From Leptospirales bacterium (GTDB lineage Bacteria; Spirochaetota; Leptospiria; Leptospirales; Leptospiraceae), in assembly GCA_013297885.1 (NCBI GenBank), contig JAAFIR010000006.1:1-64000 (forward strand): 64,000 nt of DNA. The letters run 5' to 3'. How positions within the stretch are numbered: the first letter of the stretch is position 1; every line of letters starts with the position of its first letter. The notes under the pieces were generated by a model. It saw only the letters and a program-made list of their open reading frames with translations, did not search any database and was not told where the DNA came from. This document shows, piece by piece, positions 1 to 9,042 of this stretch. The position numbers were made by a program, and so were the translations under genes.

Positions 1-87
1 AACTATTTGGATTTAGTTAGGTTATTCAATACAAAAAGGTTTTAGATACTGAAAATTAATTAAATACTATCCAATTTTTCAACTCAA

Positions 88-206
88 GAGTTAGGGATTG
101 AAGCGTTTCTTTTATAAACATGAGACCTATGTCTCATGTTTATAAAAGAAGTAGCGAAAAGCCCGACCATTCAGAGGACTTTTTATTCCTCTGAATGGGA
201 ACTCCC
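88..206 (+). repeat. Structured repeat element E1
   Basis: This is a copy of the dispersed structured family. The outer helix is GAGTT (88-92) with AACTC (200-204). The inner helix is GGG (94-96) with CCC (162-164). A perfect 20-bp hairpin fills 107-150 with a CTAT loop, and a perfect 12-bp hairpin pairs 167-178 with 187-198. The conserved blocks GATTGAAGCG and GTAGCGAAAAGCCCG flank the first hairpin. It lies upstream of apt, ends about 95 bp before its start, and could affect that transcript's leader. The first 87 bases of the window show no gene. Confidence 0.85.
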
Positions 207-302
207 AAAACTTTTGCATAACTATCTAGAATTTTCTCATTTAGAATATTTCTTTACAAGGATTCTTTTTTTTTAGATTAAGAATAAACTAAAGGAAAGA
301 CT

Positions 303-836
303 ATGTCAGTTGTTAAATCTAAAATCAGAACAATCCCTAATTGGCCAAAACCTGGAGTTATGTTTCGTGACATTACTTCTTTGATCTTGGACCCAGAAGG
401 ACTTGCATTAACTATAGGAACATTTGTGGCTCGATATGAAAAAGCTGGTATCACAAAAGTAGCTGCAATTGAAGCTCGTGGATTTATCACAGGTGCTGCA
501 ATTGCATTTCAACTTGGAGTTGGGTTTGTACCTGTTCGTAAAAAAGGAAAACTTCCAGGCGAAACAATTAAACAGGAATATGACTTGGAATATGGAACAG
601 ACGTAATTGAAATTCATAAAGACTCGATAGTTCCAGGTGACAAAGTTTTAATAATGGATGATTTAATTGCAACAGGAGGGACATTAGGGGCTGCAATTCA
701 ATTAATTCAAACATTAGGTGGAGAAGTTTTTGAAGCAGGAATTATAGTAGATCTTCCAGACCTCGGAGGAAAAAAATTAATTAAAGAAAAATTTGGTGTA
801 GATGTATTTGCAATCTGTGAGTTTGAAGGACATTAA
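303..836 (+). CDS. apt: Adenine phosphoribosyltransferase
   Basis: Cytosolic purine salvage enzyme that converts adenine and PRPP to AMP and pyrophosphate. The 177-aa length is normal for Apt. The N-terminal [15 protein letters not shown] block and the PRPP-binding loop [13 protein letters not shown] (residues 115-127) with its two acidic residues are intact. A purine-rich ribosome site (aaggaaag) lies just before the ATG. The gene stands alone downstream of element E1. Its stop codon overlaps the stop of the convergent gene on the other strand, so the two transcripts must run into each other. Identification is firm. Confidence 0.97.
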   Translation: MSVVKSKIRTIPNWPKPGVMFRDITSLILDPEGLALTIGTFVARYEKAGITKVAAIEARGFITGAAIAFQLGVGFVPVRKKGKLPGETIKQEYDLEYGTDVIEIHKDSIVPGDKVLIMDDLIATGGTLGAAIQLIQTLGGEVFEAGIIVDLPDLGGKKLIKEKFGVDVFAICEFEGH

Positions 837-1975
837 TTTTCTTGTGGATTTTTCTTTGGATCTTTTGAAACTCTGATTTTGATTTCATTCCCAAGAAAAT
901 TCCAACTAACTTCAAATAGCTGCTTTAGAATATGAATTCCTCTTCCTGAAGGAACTGATTTTCTTCCTGCATCTCTAGGGTCTGGAACTTTTGTTGGTTC
1001 AAAACCTTTTCCGGCATCAATCACGTATAAGTCAATAAACTTACTTGTCTCAAATACTTGCACCGTAACCATATCTTCCCATCTTCTTCCTCCATGTTCA
1101 ACAGCATTATCTAAAGTTTCATCAATAATAATACTAAACCAAAACTCATTTAAAAATGCTTTCCAATTTTCAGATTCATAAATTTTCCAAAGTTCCTCTT
1201 TTAAATATTTTGCTCCATCAATATTAGAAGGGGCTTCTTTTTGAATAATTAATTTTGGAATCTCCCGATAAAGTAAAATAGATAATACACCTGGATAAAA
1301 ACTAAAAAACTTAAATTGAATGAGAGAAGCAAAAAAGAATATTAAAAAAATTGTATCTAATAGATTTATACTGATTACAGACTTTAAAATTTTCTCTTCA
1401 AGGGTTAAAAAATAATTTAATAATAATAAAAAACTAAGAGCAATTATAAAATAAGAAATTACTCTGTAAGAATATTTTTTAAAATTGTCAGAAGAAAGTG
1501 TAAGTTTGTAAATAACAATTGAAAGAGAAGAAATAAGTCCAAGTAATGAAAAAGCTTTAACAATAAACAAATTTACAGTTAAATAAAACCTGCTCTCTAA
1601 AGGAAAATTATCTCTAATGTAAGGAGTTGATAAAACGAGTAACATTAAAAAAAATCCCATTCCTCCCAAAAAAGAAGTATAAACATTTACTACAACTTCT
1701 CTTCTTCGATAGAAAGGAAAATGAACAGCCACAACAACTGAGGAATAAATTGTTAAAAGGGAAAATAATACTGTTGCAAGTTCAAAGTTTTTTTGATCAA
1801 GAAGTTTAAAATTTTGACTTAATTCCACTAAATTCCATATTAAGAAAAAAAAACAGAAAAATCCAAAAGAGACTTTTGTTGAAGTTATTGGAATTCTTAA
1901 TACTACAACTGAAAGCAGTAATAATAAAATTACAATTGAGGTTATTGGTAGAAAAAAAATTAGAAATTCATTCAT
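833..1975 (-). CDS. Membrane protein with RsbW-like histidine-kinase-type ATPase domain
   Basis: The N-terminal two thirds is a run of about seven hydrophobic helices, resembling the 7TM sensor region of some spirochaete kinases. The C-terminal part is a GHKL ATPase domain: N-box DNAVEHGG (about residues 288-295 from the chosen ATG), G1-box DAGKGF (319-324) and G2-box SGRGIHILK (342-350). There is no HisKA phospho-acceptor helix, so it looks more like a membrane-bound anti-sigma or serine kinase of the RsbW/SpoIIAB type than a classic sensor kinase. The longer reading frame begins at a TTG ten codons upstream; the ATG at 1975 puts the first membrane helix at the very N-terminus. Its partner is not in the window. 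Confidence 0.7.
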   Translation of the reverse strand: MNEFLIFFLPITSIVILLLLLSVVVLRIPITSTKVSFGFFCFFFLIWNLVELSQNFKLLDQKNFELATVLFSLLTIYSSVVVAVHFPFYRRREVVVNVYTSFLGGMGFFLMLLVLSTPYIRDNFPLESRFYLTVNLFIVKAFSLLGLISSLSIVIYKLTLSSDNFKKYSYRVISYFIIALSFLLLLNYFLTLEEKILKSVISINLLDTIFLIFFFASLIQFKFFSFYPGVLSILLYREIPKLIIQKEAPSNIDGAKYLKEELWKIYESENWKAFLNEFWFSIIIDETLDNAVEHGGRRWEDMVTVQVFETSKFIDLYVIDAGKGFEPTKVPDPRDAGRKSVPSGRGIHILKQLFEVSWNFLGNEIKIRVSKDPKKNPQEN

Positions 1976-2090
1976 AATGTCTTTACTCTTAAAATTAAAT
2001 TCCAATCATTACAATTATTGAAAATTTCTTAGCATTTTAACTGAGGCATTATTCAAGACAAGTACAATTTTATTAAAAACGAGAATTCCA

Positions 2091-3548
2091 TTGAAATATT
2101 TGAGTTACCTAATTTTTATCCATTATTCCATTTCCCTATTTTCTACTGAAACATCAGATTTTGACAAAATCAGAAAAGGTGTCGTTCAGATTAAAACTTT
2201 TTCACAAGGTCATGATGCTTTTTCACCTTGGCTTACTACTTCTGTAAGACAAAGTAGTGGGACAGGTTTTATAATTCAAAAAAATCGAATTATGACAAAT
2301 GCACACGTCATTTCCAATGCAAAGTTCATTCAAGTTCAAAGACATAACCAAGCTGAATGGTTTGAAGTAAGTGTAGAATTTGTTGCACATGATTGTGATT
2401 TGGCTATCCTCAAAGCTAAAGATGAAAAATTTTATGAAGACTCAACTAGTTTTGACCTGGGTGGAATTCCAGACTTAAACTCTTCTTTGATTGTTGTAGG
2501 ATTTCCAATTGGTGGGGACAAAGTTTCTGTAACACGTGGTGTTGTTTCAAGAAAAGAACAATCCACATATGCTCATTCTGAAGTGGATTCACATTTAGTG
2601 ATACAAGTTGACGCTGCGATTAATCCAGGAAATTCTGGTGGACCTGCAATTCAAAACGATAAAGTAATTGGAGTAGCATTTCAAGCTGTTTCATCTGGAC
2701 AAAATATTGGTTATTTAATTCCAACAACAGTTATAAAATATTTTTTAAAAGATATTGAGGATGGGGTGTATGACGGTTATGTCGAATTAGGAATTCGAAG
2801 TTTAAATTCTTTTAATGAAACTCTTAGAGAATACAGAAAAATTCCAAAAGAATTAAATGGAGTTTTTGTAACAAAAGTTTTACTTGGTGGATCTGCTTGG
2901 GGTCATTTGAAAAAAGATGATTTAATTGTTGAAATAGATGACTTACCGATTGGAAGAAACGGAACAATCACTTTAGACAAAGATGCAAGAATTGATTTTG
3001 TTGAAATTGTAGATAACAAACATGCAGGTGAGATGATTAAGCTTAAAGTTTTTAGAGAAGGAAAAATTATTAATGTAAATTTTCCGGCTAAACGTATGGA
3101 TGAATATACTTTTATGCGACACAAATATGATACACCTTTTGAATATTCAATGATTGGTGGATTAATTTTTCAAGAAGTATCTCGTGACCTTTTACAAGAA
3201 TGGGGAAAAAACCAAGAGACTCAAGGTGGTAGCCAATTTGTATATAGGTTTTATTCCTTTGTTGATGAAAATCTTTCTGAACAAGTTGATAACGATATTA
3301 TTTTTTATAGAAAATTAGCTCATCCAATTAATTCACATTTAGATAATTATATCAATTTAATTGTAGAATCTATTAATGATGTAAAAATTAGAAACCTAAA
3401 AGAGTTCAAACAAGTTTATGATAAAATGGATTATGAATTTTTAAAAATAAAGTTTAGAGATTTTTCTGCCCCAATGATTTTAAAAAAAGAAGATATTTTG
3501 AAAGCAGACAAACAAATAAAAGAAAGATACAAAGTAGGTAAAAAATGA
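2091..3548 (+). CDS. DegP-like trypsin-family serine protease with PDZ domain
   Basis: Secreted (periplasmic) S1C-family protease of 485 aa. A short hydrophobic N-terminus acts as signal sequence. The catalytic triad is complete: His72 in TNAHV, Asp103 in HDCDLAIL and Ser182 in NPGNSGGP. A PDZ-like domain follows (about residues 230-330), then a long C-terminal region of roughly 150 residues without a clear second PDZ. The start is a TTG preceded by a weak gag site; no better start is seen. It overlaps the next gene by an ATGA, and that gene is its catalytically dead paralogue. A role in envelope protein quality control or processing is inferred from the family. Confidence 0.88.
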   Translation: MKYLSYLIFIHYSISLFSTETSDFDKIRKGVVQIKTFSQGHDAFSPWLTTSVRQSSGTGFIIQKNRIMTNAHVISNAKFIQVQRHNQAEWFEVSVEFVAHDCDLAILKAKDEKFYEDSTSFDLGGIPDLNSSLIVVGFPIGGDKVSVTRGVVSRKEQSTYAHSEVDSHLVIQVDAAINPGNSGGPAIQNDKVIGVAFQAVSSGQNIGYLIPTTVIKYFLKDIEDGVYDGYVELGIRSLNSFNETLREYRKIPKELNGVFVTKVLLGGSAWGHLKKDDLIVEIDDLPIGRNGTITLDKDARIDFVEIVDNKHAGEMIKLKVFREGKIINVNFPAKRMDEYTFMRHKYDTPFEYSMIGGLIFQEVSRDLLQEWGKNQETQGGSQFVYRFYSFVDENLSEQVDNDIIFYRKLAHPINSHLDNYINLIVESINDVKIRNLKEFKQVYDKMDYEFLKIKFRDFSAPMILKKEDILKADKQIKERYKVGKK

Positions 3549-5017
3549 AATTATTTATATTAATAACTAGTTTTGCATTATCAATTTCAGCAAACTCAAA
3601 AATAAATAAAAACGAAACCAAATTAGAAACTTTTAAAAATTCGATTTTGGACATTAAAATTACTTCTCAAAGTCCAAATTTTATTTTTCCTTGGCAATCA
3701 AAAAAGCCACAAACATTAGATGCAATTGGTATTGTTGTTGAAGAAAATAAAATTCTTGTGCTCACTTCAATATTAGAACACCACACATCTATAGAAGTTA
3801 AAAAACAAAATGGTCAAATTCTTCCAGCAAAAATTATAAAACGTGATACAGAATCCAATTTAAGTTTGTTAGAAATAGAAGATAAAAGTTTCTTTTCTGA
3901 TTTAAAAGCTATTCAGTTTGAAAATGAATTTAGCCCACAAGGGAATTTATCAGTTTTCGAACTAGGTGACTCTGGAAATATTCAAATTGCAAAAGCTTAT
4001 AATACTGGTATTGATCAAGAAACATACCCAATTTCCTATACAAGACTTCCCTATATAAAAATTTCTTCTAGTGAAAAAATGGATGGAAATGGTGAGCTTT
4101 TAGTTGAAAAAAACAAAGCAATTGGTTTACTTTATCGTTTTACACAAAACAAAAATTCTGGAAAAGCCATTCCAGGTTTTATCATAAATCAATTTTTAAA
4201 TTCAAAATCCAAATCATCTCCCTTTCCATTTAAAGGTTTTAAATTTAAACAAGTTTCAGATAAAGCTACTAAAGAATTTTATGGATTAAAAGAATCTGAA
4301 GAAGGTGTTCAAGTTACTGAAATTTTTGAAAATTCTACTTCAAGCGGAAAAATAGAATTAAACGATATAATTTTAGAAGTTGGAAATCAAAAAATTGATT
4401 CCGAAGGATATTTTACTCACCCAAAATTTGGGAAACAATTATTTTCTCTTATAATTCATTCTGAAAATCATTTTGGTTATAAAATTGGTTCTTTAGTTCC
4501 AATTAAACTTATTAGAAATAAAAAAGAAATAAAATTAAATTTAATTTTAAAACCTTTTCCATTTTCCTCAGTAAAAATTCCTTATGCAAATTTACAAGAA
4601 GAACCAAAATATTTAATTTCAGGAGGTTTTATTTTTGCTGAAATGTCAGAGTTCTTATTAAAAGAATTTGGAAATTCTTGGAGAGGAAGAGTTGATAAAA
4701 AACTTTTATATCTAAATGATTATCAACGTTATGAGAAAAAAAAAGAAAAAGGAAAATATATTTTACTAATACAAGTGATGCCAGATATTTCTAATAATGG
4801 TTATCATAATTTAAGTTTTGATTTAGTAAATACAGTAGATGGAAAAAAAATTGGTTCACTTGAAGAGCTAAATAAAGCAATTGAAAATAAAAAAAATAAA
4901 TTTCTAGATATTGAATTAGATAATGCAGTAAATATCATTCTAGACAAAGAAAAATTACCAGAAATTAATTCTAGAATTAGCCAAAAATTTGGACTAAGTG
5001 AATTAAAAAATTTTTAA
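3545..5017 (+). CDS. Catalytically dead paralogue of the upstream DegP-like protease
   Basis: At 490 aa it has the same length and plan as the preceding protease: signal peptide (MKLFILITSFALSISA), trypsin-like fold region, PDZ-like region and the same C-terminal extension (SGGFIFAEMSEFLLKEFG matches IGGLIFQEVSRDLLQEWG). All three catalytic residues are lost. The TNAHV histidine block reads LTSILEHHT, the Asp block reads SNLSLLEI, and the Ser block NPGNSGGP reads KMDGNGELL. The reading frame is long and intact, so this is a pseudoenzyme rather than decay. It is translationally coupled to the active protease (ATGA), which suggests a partner, adaptor or substrate-binding subunit. The function itself is unknown. 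Confidence 0.75.
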   Translation: MKLFILITSFALSISANSKINKNETKLETFKNSILDIKITSQSPNFIFPWQSKKPQTLDAIGIVVEENKILVLTSILEHHTSIEVKKQNGQILPAKIIKRDTESNLSLLEIEDKSFFSDLKAIQFENEFSPQGNLSVFELGDSGNIQIAKAYNTGIDQETYPISYTRLPYIKISSSEKMDGNGELLVEKNKAIGLLYRFTQNKNSGKAIPGFIINQFLNSKSKSSPFPFKGFKFKQVSDKATKEFYGLKESEEGVQVTEIFENSTSSGKIELNDIILEVGNQKIDSEGYFTHPKFGKQLFSLIIHSENHFGYKIGSLVPIKLIRNKKEIKLNLILKPFPFSSVKIPYANLQEEPKYLISGGFIFAEMSEFLLKEFGNSWRGRVDKKLLYLNDYQRYEKKKEKGKYILLIQVMPDISNNGYHNLSFDLVNTVDGKKIGSLEELNKAIENKKNKFLDIELDNAVNIILDKEKLPEINSRISQKFGLSELKNF

Positions 5018-5027
5018 GGAGTTTAAT

Positions 5028-6506
5028 ATGAATAAACTAATTACGCTACTATTGCTTTTAACAATTGCATGTGCAGGAAACAAAAGAGAAAAAAAATCAG
5101 AATTTTACATCATTGAACCAAATACAAGAATGGAAAAATTCCCAAAAACTTTTAATTTAAAAGGGGAAGGAATTGTAAAAACAAATTGTCCAAATAATAC
5201 TTGTAATTCTGACCAAGCAGATGACATAAAGCTTGAGCTAGCAAAATCTTTTATTAAAGATGGAGTTTGGCAAGAATACAGAGAAATTGAGGATGATGAT
5301 AAAAAGAAAAAATATTCTTCTCTAATACTCAAAGGGAATTATAAAGACGGGAAGAAAAATGGTATTTGGCAAGAGTTCACTGAAAAATCAAAATCAGGTG
5401 GGGAAAAAATAAATTATAAAACGAATGAAGGTGAATACATTGACGATGTAAAAAATGGAGTATGGACTCAGTTTTATGAATCTGGCAACAAAGCTAAACA
5501 AACACCATATAAAGAGGGAAAGAAAAACGGAACTGAACAAAAATTTTCTTCAAAAGGTGAAGTGACTGAAGAAACAACTTATGCAGAAGATTCCCGAGAA
5601 GGAAACTATTTTAAAAAATCATCAAGTGGTAGTATGATTTGCCAAGGAAACTTTTCTAAAGATAAAAAACAAGGTAAGTGGATTGAATACAATTCTATTA
5701 CTGAAAAGCCAAATGTTTTAAAATTTGAATTTAATTTTATAGATGGTAAAAAGGAAGGTGCTGCAATTTTTTATGCTGAAGATGGAACAAAATCTCAAGA
5801 AGGGAATTATAAAAATGATTATAAAATTGCTTATTGGAAGGATTATTTTCCTTCAGGACAAATTAGATCTGAAGGAAATAAAAAAGCACAACCAGGAGAA
5901 AATGAAAAAGATCTAAAAGAATTAGATTCATCCTGCCCTTCACCAAACTCAAATGGAAAATCAACAAACATTGGTGAATGGAAAAATTATTATAAGTCTG
6001 GAGATTTATTTTCAATAGGGAATTATGATGAGAAAGGACAACCTTCAAAAGATTGGCAATTTTTTTACAAAGGAAACAAACTAAAAGCAAAAGGTGAAAT
6101 GGGAAATGCCCTAATGATGAAAAATGGTGTACTTTATGAAGATAATGGAAATGTAATTGGAAAAGGTAATTTAATGTTATCAATGTTTACATTGGATGAA
6201 AAAAATGATACTATGAATTCAAAAGCTATTCCAGCACTTCCATTTACTTTTTTCAAAAACGGAAAAAAACATTTAGAACTTCTTGATGCAAATAATAAAG
6301 AAGGTGAAGAGAAAAGAACAAATATTACAGCAATTGAATATGATACAAGTGGCAACAAAGTTGGTGAAGGTTCATTTGTTTTTATTCCTACTCAAGACTT
6401 CGGAGGAAAAAAACATGGTTGCTGGAAAGAATCAGGCAAAACTGTTTCTTATATGATGGGAAAAATTCAAACAGGTGCTTTGGCTAGTATGTCTGGTTGT
6501 AAATAA
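5028..6506 (+). CDS. MORN-variant repeat lipoprotein (YwqK-like)
   Basis: Predicted lipoprotein of 492 aa with signal peptide and lipobox ending TIAC at about residue 15. The body carries several MORN_2-type repeats of the form DGKKNGIWQEF..., VKNGVWTQFYESGNKA, KDKKQGKWIEY and IGEWKNYYKSGDL, each around a G-x-W core. Such repeats are found in YwqK-family and other surface proteins and probably form a beta-strand ladder. A good ribosome site (aaggag) precedes the ATG ten bases after the pseudoprotease stop, so it is the third gene of that operon. The specific function is not known. Confidence 0.75.
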   Translation: MNKLITLLLLLTIACAGNKREKKSEFYIIEPNTRMEKFPKTFNLKGEGIVKTNCPNNTCNSDQADDIKLELAKSFIKDGVWQEYREIEDDDKKKKYSSLILKGNYKDGKKNGIWQEFTEKSKSGGEKINYKTNEGEYIDDVKNGVWTQFYESGNKAKQTPYKEGKKNGTEQKFSSKGEVTEETTYAEDSREGNYFKKSSSGSMICQGNFSKDKKQGKWIEYNSITEKPNVLKFEFNFIDGKKEGAAIFYAEDGTKSQEGNYKNDYKIAYWKDYFPSGQIRSEGNKKAQPGENEKDLKELDSSCPSPNSNGKSTNIGEWKNYYKSGDLFSIGNYDEKGQPSKDWQFFYKGNKLKAKGEMGNALMMKNGVLYEDNGNVIGKGNLMLSMFTLDEKNDTMNSKAIPALPFTFFKNGKKHLELLDANNKEGEEKRTNITAIEYDTSGNKVGEGSFVFIPTQDFGGKKHGCWKESGKTVSYMMGKIQTGALASMSGCK

Positions 6507-6515
6507 TTTAAAAAA

Positions 6516-6553
6516 GGGAGTTTGAGAGGCTTTTTTCGTTTTCCCGAACTCCT
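6516..6553 (+). terminator. Hairpin after the protease operon
   Basis: GGAGTT at 6517-6522 pairs with AACTCC at 6547-6552 around a T-rich loop, directly after the stop codon of the lipoprotein gene. There is no strong T-run after the stem, so it is only a probable terminator. Its arms resemble the outer helix of some of the dispersed elements. Confidence 0.4.
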
Positions 6554-6608
6554 AACTATAAAAACATCTTGTAAAAATTCATTTCCAACTAAAAAATGAT
6601 TCTAGAAT

Positions 6609-7622
6609 ATGAATTTATCAGAAATCAATCACGAATTAGTATTATTTATTATATTCAATATCATCATTATTCTTATGATGATTATTGATCTTGGCTTACT
6701 TAATAAAACATCTCATCATGAGATTTCACTCAAAGAAGCTCTCAAAAGAACTTTGATTTGGGTAAGCATTTCATTTGCATTTGCAGGTTTTATTTATCTA
6801 TACGACACAGATCCAAACAATCCAAAGTTAAACGAACAAAAAACGATGGAATACATTGCTGGCTATTTGTTAGAATATTCATTATCAATTGATAATTTAT
6901 TTGTGTTCATTATGATATTCCAAAAGTTCAAAGTTAGTAAAGAAGACCAACCTGAAATTCTAAAATGGGGAATCATAGGTGCATTATTTCTACGTGCAAT
7001 AATGATTTTAGCTGGAGCAACTTTGATTGCAAAATTTTCATGGGTTCTTTATGTATTTGGATTTTTTTTAATTTACACAGCATTTAAAATGTTTTTTTCA
7101 AAAGAAGAAGAGGAAGAATTTATTCCAGAACAACATATAGTTTTTCGTATAATGAAAAAAATTATTCCAATTGGTGTTAAAGATCCTGAAGGAAAATTTT
7201 TTCATATTGAAAATGGGAAAAGAGTTGCAACAACTTTATTTATGGTTTTAGTAATGATCGAAGCTTCAGATGTAATGTTTGCACTTGATTCTATTCCAGC
7301 AGTATTTTCAGTTACTCAAGATCCATTCATCGTTTACACTTCCAATATTTTTGCAATCTTAGGACTTCGTTCATTGTATTTTATGATTAGTGGCATAATG
7401 GGATTATTTGTTTATTTAAAACAAGGTGTTGCAATTATTTTAGCTTTTGTCGGTGTGAAAATGCTTTTACCAATTTATGGAGAACTCACTCATACAGAAA
7501 AAATTCATATAGATATTAGAATTTCTCTGGCAGTAATCGTGCTTTTACTAGTTGGTTCTATTTTAGTATCTCTACCAAATTATTATAAAAATAAAAATCA
7601 AGGATTACCAAATGAGAAATAA
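6609..7622 (+). CDS. TerC/Alx family integral membrane protein
   Basis: 337-aa inner-membrane protein with about nine helices. The family signatures are present: EYSLSIDNLFVF (residues 89-100), EASDVMFALDSIPAVF (218-233) and the later NIFAILGLRSLYF. Conserved acidic residues in these helices are thought to bind metal. TerC/Alx/YkoY members are linked to manganese export and to metalation of secreted proteins. A long insertion between helices contains a run of glutamates (EEEEEF). Its 3' end overlaps the next small gene by 11 bases. Alternative names in databases include tellurium-resistance protein TerC; tellurite resistance cannot be concluded here. Confidence 0.9.
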   Translation: MNLSEINHELVLFIIFNIIIILMMIIDLGLLNKTSHHEISLKEALKRTLIWVSISFAFAGFIYLYDTDPNNPKLNEQKTMEYIAGYLLEYSLSIDNLFVFIMIFQKFKVSKEDQPEILKWGIIGALFLRAIMILAGATLIAKFSWVLYVFGFFLIYTAFKMFFSKEEEEEFIPEQHIVFRIMKKIIPIGVKDPEGKFFHIENGKRVATTLFMVLVMIEASDVMFALDSIPAVFSVTQDPFIVYTSNIFAILGLRSLYFMISGIMGLFVYLKQGVAIILAFVGVKMLLPIYGELTHTEKIHIDIRISLAVIVLLLVGSILVSLPNYYKNKNQGLPNEK

Positions 7623-7932
7623 ATTTTTAGTTTTAGCATTAATTTGCTTTTTAAGTTCCAGTTCGATTTTTTCAAGAGAAGTTCCATCAGCTGGCGAAAT
7701 GTTTATGGACGTTCCTGCAAGAGCAATTGGAGTTGTAGCAACTGCAGTTGGAATAGTAATTTTTGTAGGAACTTTGCCTTTTTCAGGAATTAATGCTATA
7801 GTCACTGGTTCGGCTGAGGGTATTAAAAATGTTGGAAAACGTTCAGTTTTAGCACCTGCTTATTTTACATTTGTTCGTGGTGTAGGTGAATATCCTGGTT
7901 ATATGGAAGAGATCGAATTGGTTAAAGAATAA
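7612..7932 (+). CDS. Small secreted or membrane protein of unknown function
   Basis: 106-aa protein with a clear signal peptide (MRNKFLVLALICFLSSSSIFS) and one further alanine/valine/glycine-rich hydrophobic stretch (about residues 40-60). It overlaps the end of the TerC-family gene, so the two are likely translated together and may act in the same envelope process. I do not recognise a domain. Confidence 0.65.
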   Translation: MRNKFLVLALICFLSSSSIFSREVPSAGEMFMDVPARAIGVVATAVGIVIFVGTLPFSGINAIVTGSAEGIKNVGKRSVLAPAYFTFVRGVGEYPGYMEEIELVKE

Positions 7933-7986
7933 AATATTACTTTATGCAATTCGCTTATAAAAAAAAATAACTTCAAGAGGTTTTGA

Positions 7987-9042
7987 ATGAGTAAAATAAA
8001 AGTCGGTGTACTTGGAGCAACTGGCTCTGTTGGTCAAAGATTTATCCAATTATTAGAAAATCATGAATATTTTGATTTAGTAGCACTTGGTGCTTCTGAC
8101 AAATCAGCTGGTAAAACCTACTCTGAAGCTATGCAATCTCGTTGGAAAGTCTCTCCAAAAATTCCTGAATATGCAAAAAATATGAAAGTTGTAAAATGTA
8201 ATCCTTCTGACACTCCAGATGTTGATTTAGTTTTTTCTGGTATGGACTCTGATGTTGCAGGTGAAGTTGAAACTGAATATGCAAATGCTGGTGTTATGGT
8301 AATCTCCAATTCTAAAAACCATAGAACCGATGATGATGTTCCTGTTCTTTCCGCTGAAGTAAATCCAGAACACTTAGATGTTTTAAATTTTCAAAAAACC
8401 TCTGGTAAAATTATCACAAATTCAAACTGCACAATTATGGGAGTCACCATCACATTAAAACCTCTAATGGAAGCATTCGGAATTGAATCTGTATTTATTG
8501 TATCTATGCAAGCAATTTCCGGTGCTGGATATCCTGGAGTTCCATCGATGGACATTCTAGGAAATGTAATCCCATTAATTGGTGGCGAAGAAGAAAAAGT
8601 AGAAATGGAACCTCAAAAATGTTTAGGAAAAGTTGTGGATGGAAAAATAAAATCTGCAGATTTTAAAATTTCTTCTCATTGCAATCGTGTTCCAGTTATT
8701 GATGGTCACACAGTTTGTGTTTCTGTAAAATTAAAAAAACAAACTACTGTAGATGAAATTAAAAAAATTTGGAATGAATACCAAGGTGAACCTCAAAAAT
8801 TAAATCTCCCATCTGCTCCAAAAAAAGTGATTGATTATCTTGAAGAAAAAGACAGACCCCAACCTAGAATTGATTTAATGAATGGAAATGGGATGACAAC
8901 TTCAGTTGGTCGTTTGAGACCAGATCCATTATTTGATTTTAAATATGTAGTACTTAGTCATAACACAATTAGAGGTGCAGCTGGAGCAGCAATTCTAAAT
9001 GCCGAATTAGTTTATAAAAAAGGTTTATTGAGAGCAAAATAG
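7987..9042 (+). CDS. asd: Aspartate-semialdehyde dehydrogenase
   Basis: Catalyses NADPH-dependent reduction of aspartyl phosphate to aspartate semialdehyde, the branch point to lysine/diaminopimelate, threonine and methionine. The NADP-binding loop [10 protein letters not shown] is at residues 10-19. The active-site cysteine is Cys148 in TNSNCTIMG, and the conserved SGAGYPGV loop follows. The SNSKNHR block and overall length (351 aa) match the archaeal/fungal-type subfamily rather than the enterobacterial one. A strong ribosome site (caagagg) precedes the ATG. The stop codon shares one base with the GTG start of the next gene. Confidence 0.96.
   Translation: MSKIKVGVLGATGSVGQRFIQLLENHEYFDLVALGASDKSAGKTYSEAMQSRWKVSPKIPEYAKNMKVVKCNPSDTPDVDLVFSGMDSDVAGEVETEYANAGVMVISNSKNHRTDDDVPVLSAEVNPEHLDVLNFQKTSGKIITNSNCTIMGVTITLKPLMEAFGIESVFIVSMQAISGAGYPGVPSMDILGNVIPLIGGEEEKVEMEPQKCLGKVVDGKIKSADFKISSHCNRVPVIDGHTVCVSVKLKKQTTVDEIKKIWNEYQGEPQKLNLPSAPKKVIDYLEEKDRPQPRIDLMNGNGMTTSVGRLRPDPLFDFKYVVLSHNTIRGAAGAAILNAELVYKKGLLRAK

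Noticed and set aside
88-206. CRISPR array as an explanation for the recurring blocks
   Set aside because: Copies are single, widely spaced, on both strands, with no regular repeat-spacer pattern and no cas genes.
88-206. Classic insertion sequences or MITEs
   Set aside because: No transposase gene, no shared terminal inverted repeat sequence (the outer helix varies between copies) and no obvious target duplications, although mobility remains possible.
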